From the NCBI GenBank assembly GCA_054601695.1, contig BAAHQB010000002.1:1674001-1738000 (forward strand): DNA of 64,000 nucleotides, read 5' to 3'. The notes beneath the pieces were generated by a model. The model saw only the letters and a list, made by a program, of their open reading frames with translations. It had not been told where the DNA came from and did not search any database. The stretch comes from Amorphochlora amoebiformis (lineage: Eukaryota; Cercozoa; Chlorarachniophyceae). Made by a program: the position numbers and the translations under genes. Within the stretch, counting starts at the first letter, position 1. Every line of letters begins with the position of its first letter. Shown here piece by piece: positions 63,207-64,000 of the stretch.

Positions 63207-63374
63207 AGAACGCTGAAAGAGATGCATGTGAACCGTTGCTAATAGCTCGCCAGACTATACATATATCATATATATATATATATATTATATGTGTACATAT
63301 ATATATATTTGTATATGTATATATATATGTATATAATATATGTAACATGTTAGTGCGCATGCGTATATATATAT

Positions 63375-63425
<51 letters not shown>

Positions 63426-63681
63426 ACATGTTAGGGCGGATGCATATATATACATTATATATGTACATATAAATAATATATATAATTTATATATATATAT
63501 ATATATATATAAATATATACAATACCTATGTAAGCAAATCTATACACTAATGTAAGCTAATAGGTAGTAAAAATGAGTAATACATAATAAGTCTGACCTT
63601 AATATCGTACATCTCAAACTTATAAATCGTAGAATTTGCGTCTGATTCCGGAATCCAAGACTCAGCTGGGTTCATAGGGAC
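53124..63681 (-). CDS. MIP: M3 metallopeptidase, mitochondrial intermediate peptidase type (5' end outside window)
   Basis: Fifteen minus-strand exons keep phase, giving 327 C-terminal residues: 63598-63681, 62986-63065, 62073-62126, 61847-61895, 60811-60894, 60418-60452, 60151-60210, 59361-59405, 58256-58349, 57420-57503, 57139-57196, 55948-56009, 55313-55370, 53856-53923, 53124-53192. The zinc site is complete: HEFGH (109-113 of this part) and the third ligand Glu 25 residues on, in [16 protein letters not shown]. Other M3 landmarks follow in order: [71 protein letters not shown] and the YYSYL region resemble mitochondrial intermediate peptidase, which trims octapeptides from imported precursors, more than cytosolic thimet oligopeptidase. 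No upstream exon was recognised between 63682 and the right edge. Confidence 0.
53741..53785 (-). repeat. Extra copy of MIP exon 14 tail plus donor
   Basis: GTATACCTGAGTATTAAT.ACGTCGATATCCA.CAGAT is present here and in the true exon 53856-53923, separated by about 80 bp of TA. Confidence 0.
54535..55320 (-). repeat. Eight extra copies of MIP exon 13 tail, alternating donor-type and TTAGGG-type
   Basis: CTCTAAGATGAGTTTGC (plus strand) recurs near 54556, 54641, 54721, 54828, 54931, 55038, 55135 and 55258, before the true exon at 55313. Copies alternate between one ending in the natural donor context (CACACAACCAGG) and one fused to a TTAGGG array. TA runs separate them. Confidence 0.
55590..55790. 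repeat. CCCTAA/CCTAACCCTCCCC degenerate array
   Basis: CCCTAA repeats mixed with CCTCCCCTAACC variants in the intron between MIP exons 55948-56009 and 55313-55370. Confidence 0.
56060..56525. repeat. CT-rich tract in a MIP intron
   Basis: About 460 bp of CTCTCTGATCTCTC-type repeats on the plus strand (GA on the sense strand). No coding content. Confidence 0.
56807..57196 (-). repeat. Three copies of MIP exon 11 tail plus splice donor
   Basis: CACCTGCAGCATAATGTGTA followed by AAATGTTCGAATTT.GTCTGCCAGAGC occurs at 56807-56854, 56967-57014 and in the true exon 57139-57196. All three keep the sense donor GTGTAT. TA runs separate them. Confidence 0.
57310..57840. repeat. TTAGGG-derived arrays on both sides of MIP exon 10
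   Basis: 57310-57412 and 57515-57840 are GGTTAGGG repeats with many single-base variants (AAGGTTAGG, GGATTAGG). The exon 57420-57503 sits between them; its donor lies eight bases from the array. Confidence 0.
58615..58850. repeat. Tandem duplication of ~130 bp in a MIP intron
   Basis: TACCTAAGATTTTGAGAATA...CGTCACATACC.GGGTTGG...AACGTTTATGGATTAATGTA occurs twice, starting near 58626 and 58766. No splice site of the gene model lies inside it. Confidence 0.
62180..62225 (-). repeat. Extra copy of acceptor and start of MIP exon 3
   Basis: TCTTTC.TCACCTTTGAACAC followed by CTAAATATGTAC repeats the acceptor side of the exon 62073-62126 with one base changed, beyond an intervening TA run. Confidence 0.
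62510..62990 (-). repeat. 28 bp array carrying the splice donor of MIP exon 2, about 17 copies
   Basis: The plus-strand unit is TTTACTAGGGTTTGAGATAC plus CGTAACAG. Read on the gene's strand, every unit contains the exon end and donor (TTACG then GTATCT). The first unit is continuous with the true exon end at 62986; about 17 copies follow with few substitutions. Confidence 0.
63205..63262 (-). repeat. Extra copy of acceptor and start of MIP exon 2
   Basis: ACGCTGAAAGAGATGCATGT followed by GAACCGTTGCTAATAGCTCG and the acceptor repeats the 5' half of exon 62986-63065 with one base changed, across about 130 bp of TA. Confidence 0.
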
Positions 63682-64000
63682 CTATATATGTGTACATGTG
63701 TACACAATATATCCACATACATTAATATATATATATATATATATAAGATGTATGTATATATATATATATATATATATATGTAGATGTGTTGTAGATACAT
63801 ACAACATGTGTACGCACAGATTTTGTTCCCAATACATGCCCTAATTTCCCGAAAAACTAACCAAACTATCAATCATCACCCCTGCGCTAACACCATCGCT
63901 CTCCCTATGGCTGTCCCTAGACCTAGCCCGACTCCTAATTCTACCCTCACAACAGTGACCCTAACATTGACCCTAACATGAACAACCCAATAGTGTAAAC
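63682..64000. other. Right edge: MIP intron or upstream sequence, no exon recognised
   Basis: TA runs to 63780, then about 180 bp of mixed sequence and a short CCCTAA-like end. No segment matches the expected upstream part of the M3 peptidase with valid splice sites. Confidence 0.

Overview
This window is nuclear DNA of a microbial eukaryote, and no prokaryotic, viral or mobile-element gene was recognised in it. Genes are cut into many very small exons (about 20-250 nt) by GT-AG introns. The introns are filled with (TA)n microsatellites, TTAGGG/CCCTAA arrays, CT/GA tracts and minisatellites. Nearly all long open frames here are translations of these simple repeats. The real genes were found by reading short non-repetitive islands, requiring splice sites, and checking that reading phase is kept across every junction. 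The sulfate-assimilation gene carries a hydrophobic leader followed by a Ser/Ala/Arg-rich stretch, which would fit an alga with a complex plastid; the lineage itself cannot be fixed from the window.

Layout: six protein genes alternate strictly in strand. (1) About 693-20127, +, 5'-truncated: SCYL2/CVAK104-like HEAT-repeat protein with a Gly-rich endocytic-type tail. (2) 23231-24256, -: cysteine-rich two-pass membrane protein of unknown function. (3) 24408-36794, +: PiT-family (PHO4/SLC20) phosphate transporter, 19 exons, 511 residues. (4) 37344-47091, -: ATP sulfurylase, 23 exons, 463 residues. (5) 47488-51586, +: protein with two WW domains, 9 exons. (6) 53124-63681 and beyond the right edge, -: M3 metallopeptidase of mitochondrial intermediate peptidase type. 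Pairs 2/3 and 4/5 are divergent across short, TA-free spacers of 151 and 396 bp. Pairs 1/2, 3/4 and 5/6 are convergent, and each spacer contains a CTAG/GTAC-rich tract unlike the rest of the window.

The most unusual signal is repeated duplication of exon-intron junctions. At about 17 exons in three of the genes, the end of an exon together with its splice donor (less often the start of an exon with its acceptor) has been copied in tandem into the neighbouring intron. Copy number runs from 2 to about 17, usually with (TA)n or TTAGGG runs between copies. A second signal is a dispersed element of about 93 bp, often shortened to about 46 bp and interleaved with CCCTAA arrays, present in both orientations and inside introns. 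The TTAGGG arrays at the left edge are therefore intronic and do not mark a chromosome end.

Biologically the genes look like housekeeping functions: phosphate uptake, sulfate activation, mitochondrial presequence processing, and clathrin/vesicle traffic. No pathway cluster is implied. No tRNA, rRNA, CRISPR array or transposase was seen.
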